This document shows positions 63,225-64,000 of a stretch of DNA of 64,000 nucleotides, piece by piece (position 1 is the first letter of the stretch; every line of letters begins with the position of its first letter). The position numbers and the translations under genes are program-made. The notes below the pieces were generated by a model that saw only the letters and a program-made list of their open reading frames with translations, was not told the DNA's origin and searched no databases. The DNA lies in NCBI RefSeq assembly GCF_001006305.1, contig NZ_LBHJ01000012.1, positions 222,231-286,230 on the forward strand, written 5' to 3'. Source of the DNA: Silvibacterium bohemicum (GTDB lineage: Bacteria > Acidobacteriota > Terriglobia > Terriglobales > Acidobacteriaceae).

Positions 63225-64000
63225 ATGAATCGACGACGCTTTCTTTCTTCGCTCAGCCGCACGGCTCTGGTGCTGCCCTTTGCCGATCTCTTATGGCTGG
63301 CTACACCTCCATGGATGCGCGGGAAGCGCTCTGCCGTGCAGGGCGCAATCGATGCCGCGCAGAGCCAGATGGGTGGAGCGCAGCCGGTCTATGAGGCGAA
63401 GCCGATGCCTCCACCGCCGGGACCTGTCTCTCCGATTGCGGGAACTCCGCTTGGACTGCAGTTCGTCGATGTGGCTGCACAAGCCGGATTGAACGCGAAA
63501 ACGATCTATGGCGGCGAGGGAAAGAATAAATATCTTCTCGAAACCACCGGCTGCGGAGTGGCGTTCTACGACTACGATCACGACGGCTGGCTGGACATCT
63601 TCCTGGTCAATGGCTGGCGGCTGGAGGGCTTTGCAAAAAGAATGGAGCCCACCTGCCATCTCTTTAATAACAACCGCGACGGCACGTTCACGGATGTCAC
63701 GGCCAAGGCAGGCCTGCTGCGCAGCGGCTGGGGGCAGGCGTGCTGCGTAGGCGACTACAACAACGACGGCTTCGACGATCTCTTCGTCAGCTACTACGGG
63801 CAGAACGCGCTCTTTCGTAACAACGGCAGTGGCAAATTCACCGACGTCACGGCTCAAGCGGGGCTGGCGCAAACAAAGACGCGCTGGAATTCCGGCTGCG
63901 CCTTTCTTGACTATGACCGTGACGGCCACCTCGATCTCTTCGTCGCCAACTATATCGATCTCGACCTGAAGACTGCGCCCACACCGGAGTCGGCGAACTG
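63225..64000 (+). CDS. CRTAC1-family (VCBS/FG-GAP) protein, 5' part only
   Basis: An open frame runs off the window end. It starts MNRRRFLSSLSRTALVLPFA, a Tat-like signal peptide with consecutive Arg; an ATG at 63207 is an alternative. Repeated calcium-binding VCBS/FG-GAP blades are clear: FYDYDHDGWLDIFLVNGWR, VGDYNNDGFDDLFVSYYG and LDYDRDGHLDLFVANYI, each with the DxDxDG-type loop. Each is followed by a GxFTDVTAKAGL-type strand. The family forms a beta-propeller and usually ends in an ASPIC/UnbV domain, which would lie beyond the window. It is probably in an operon with the TPR genes. Confidence 0.85.
   Translation, partial: MNRRRFLSSLSRTALVLPFADLLWLATPPWMRGKRSAVQGAIDAAQSQMGGAQPVYEAKPMPPPPGPVSPIAGTPLGLQFVDVAAQAGLNAKTIYGGEGKNKYLLETTGCGVAFYDYDHDGWLDIFLVNGWRLEGFAKRMEPTCHLFNNNRDGTFTDVTAKAGLLRSGWGQACCVGDYNNDGFDDLFVSYYGQNALFRNNGSGKFTDVTAQAGLAQTKTRWNSGCAFLDYDRDGHLDLFVANYIDLDLKTAPTPESAN

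Overview
The window reads as a chromosomal segment of a member of the Acidobacteriota, most likely the Acidobacteriaceae/Terriglobales group. Four very large Oar-type TonB-dependent receptors with an N-terminal carboxypeptidase-regulatory domain, a CRTAC1 (VCBS/UnbV) protein beside secreted TPR proteins, GC-rich codon use, and several families of short dispersed repeats all fit that group. The taxonomic call is inferred from gene content and was not checked by any search. I see no rRNA, tRNA, CRISPR array, transposase or prophage.

Layout. 1-9086: rlmH (minus), then two giant TonB-dependent receptors. 9145-16014: a class III aminotransferase, a secreted beta-helix-like protein and a third giant receptor. 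16448-21449: a VOC protein and the sulfate assimilation operon cysD-cysN-cysH-tauE, preceded by a cysteine-rich leader peptide and an intrinsic terminator. 21683-27135: a secreted amidohydrolase, small secreted and membrane proteins, a Trm112-like protein, coaE and a DegP-like protease. 27477-39160: an acetyltransferase, an APC permease, purN and purM, a Gcr-type membrane protein, a DHFR-fold reductase, a D-2-hydroxyacid dehydrogenase and an aminotransferase. 39153-45866: the histidine operon on the minus strand, read as hisL leader peptide, attenuator, hisI, hisG, hisD, hisC, hisB, hisH, hisF, hisA; no hisE is present. 46034-54796: a DUF3800-like protein, a hybrid histidine kinase, rsfS, nadD, folK overlapping a classical TonB receptor, a 33-bp tandem array and an aldehyde dehydrogenase. 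54974-64000: a small secreted protein, an 849-bp gene-free stretch, the fourth giant receptor, two secreted TPR proteins and the start of a CRTAC1 protein running off the window.

The most notable observation is a matched pair of amino-acid attenuators. The his operon (minus strand) is preceded by a 26-codon leader peptide with eight His in its first 14 residues, then a perfect 14-bp terminator; a 12-bp alternative pairing couples the end of the His-coding region to the terminator stem. The cys operon is preceded by a 22-codon leader peptide with three Cys-Cys pairs and a bulged terminator with a U-tract; an imperfect alternative pairing overlaps the leader stop codon. Both lie just downstream of a perfect TTGACA hexamer and have very short predicted 5' UTRs.

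The second theme is repeat biology. Short tandem arrays of different unit length (7, 15, 16, 32/33 and about 76 bp) begin at or within a few bases of stop codons of at least six genes. One 15-bp family also occurs in frame inside a TonB receptor. In addition there are five copies of a CCCACATCTC hairpin, five copies of a roughly 45-bp element ending in GGGATGACAA, and six elements built around GGCTGAAGCC.
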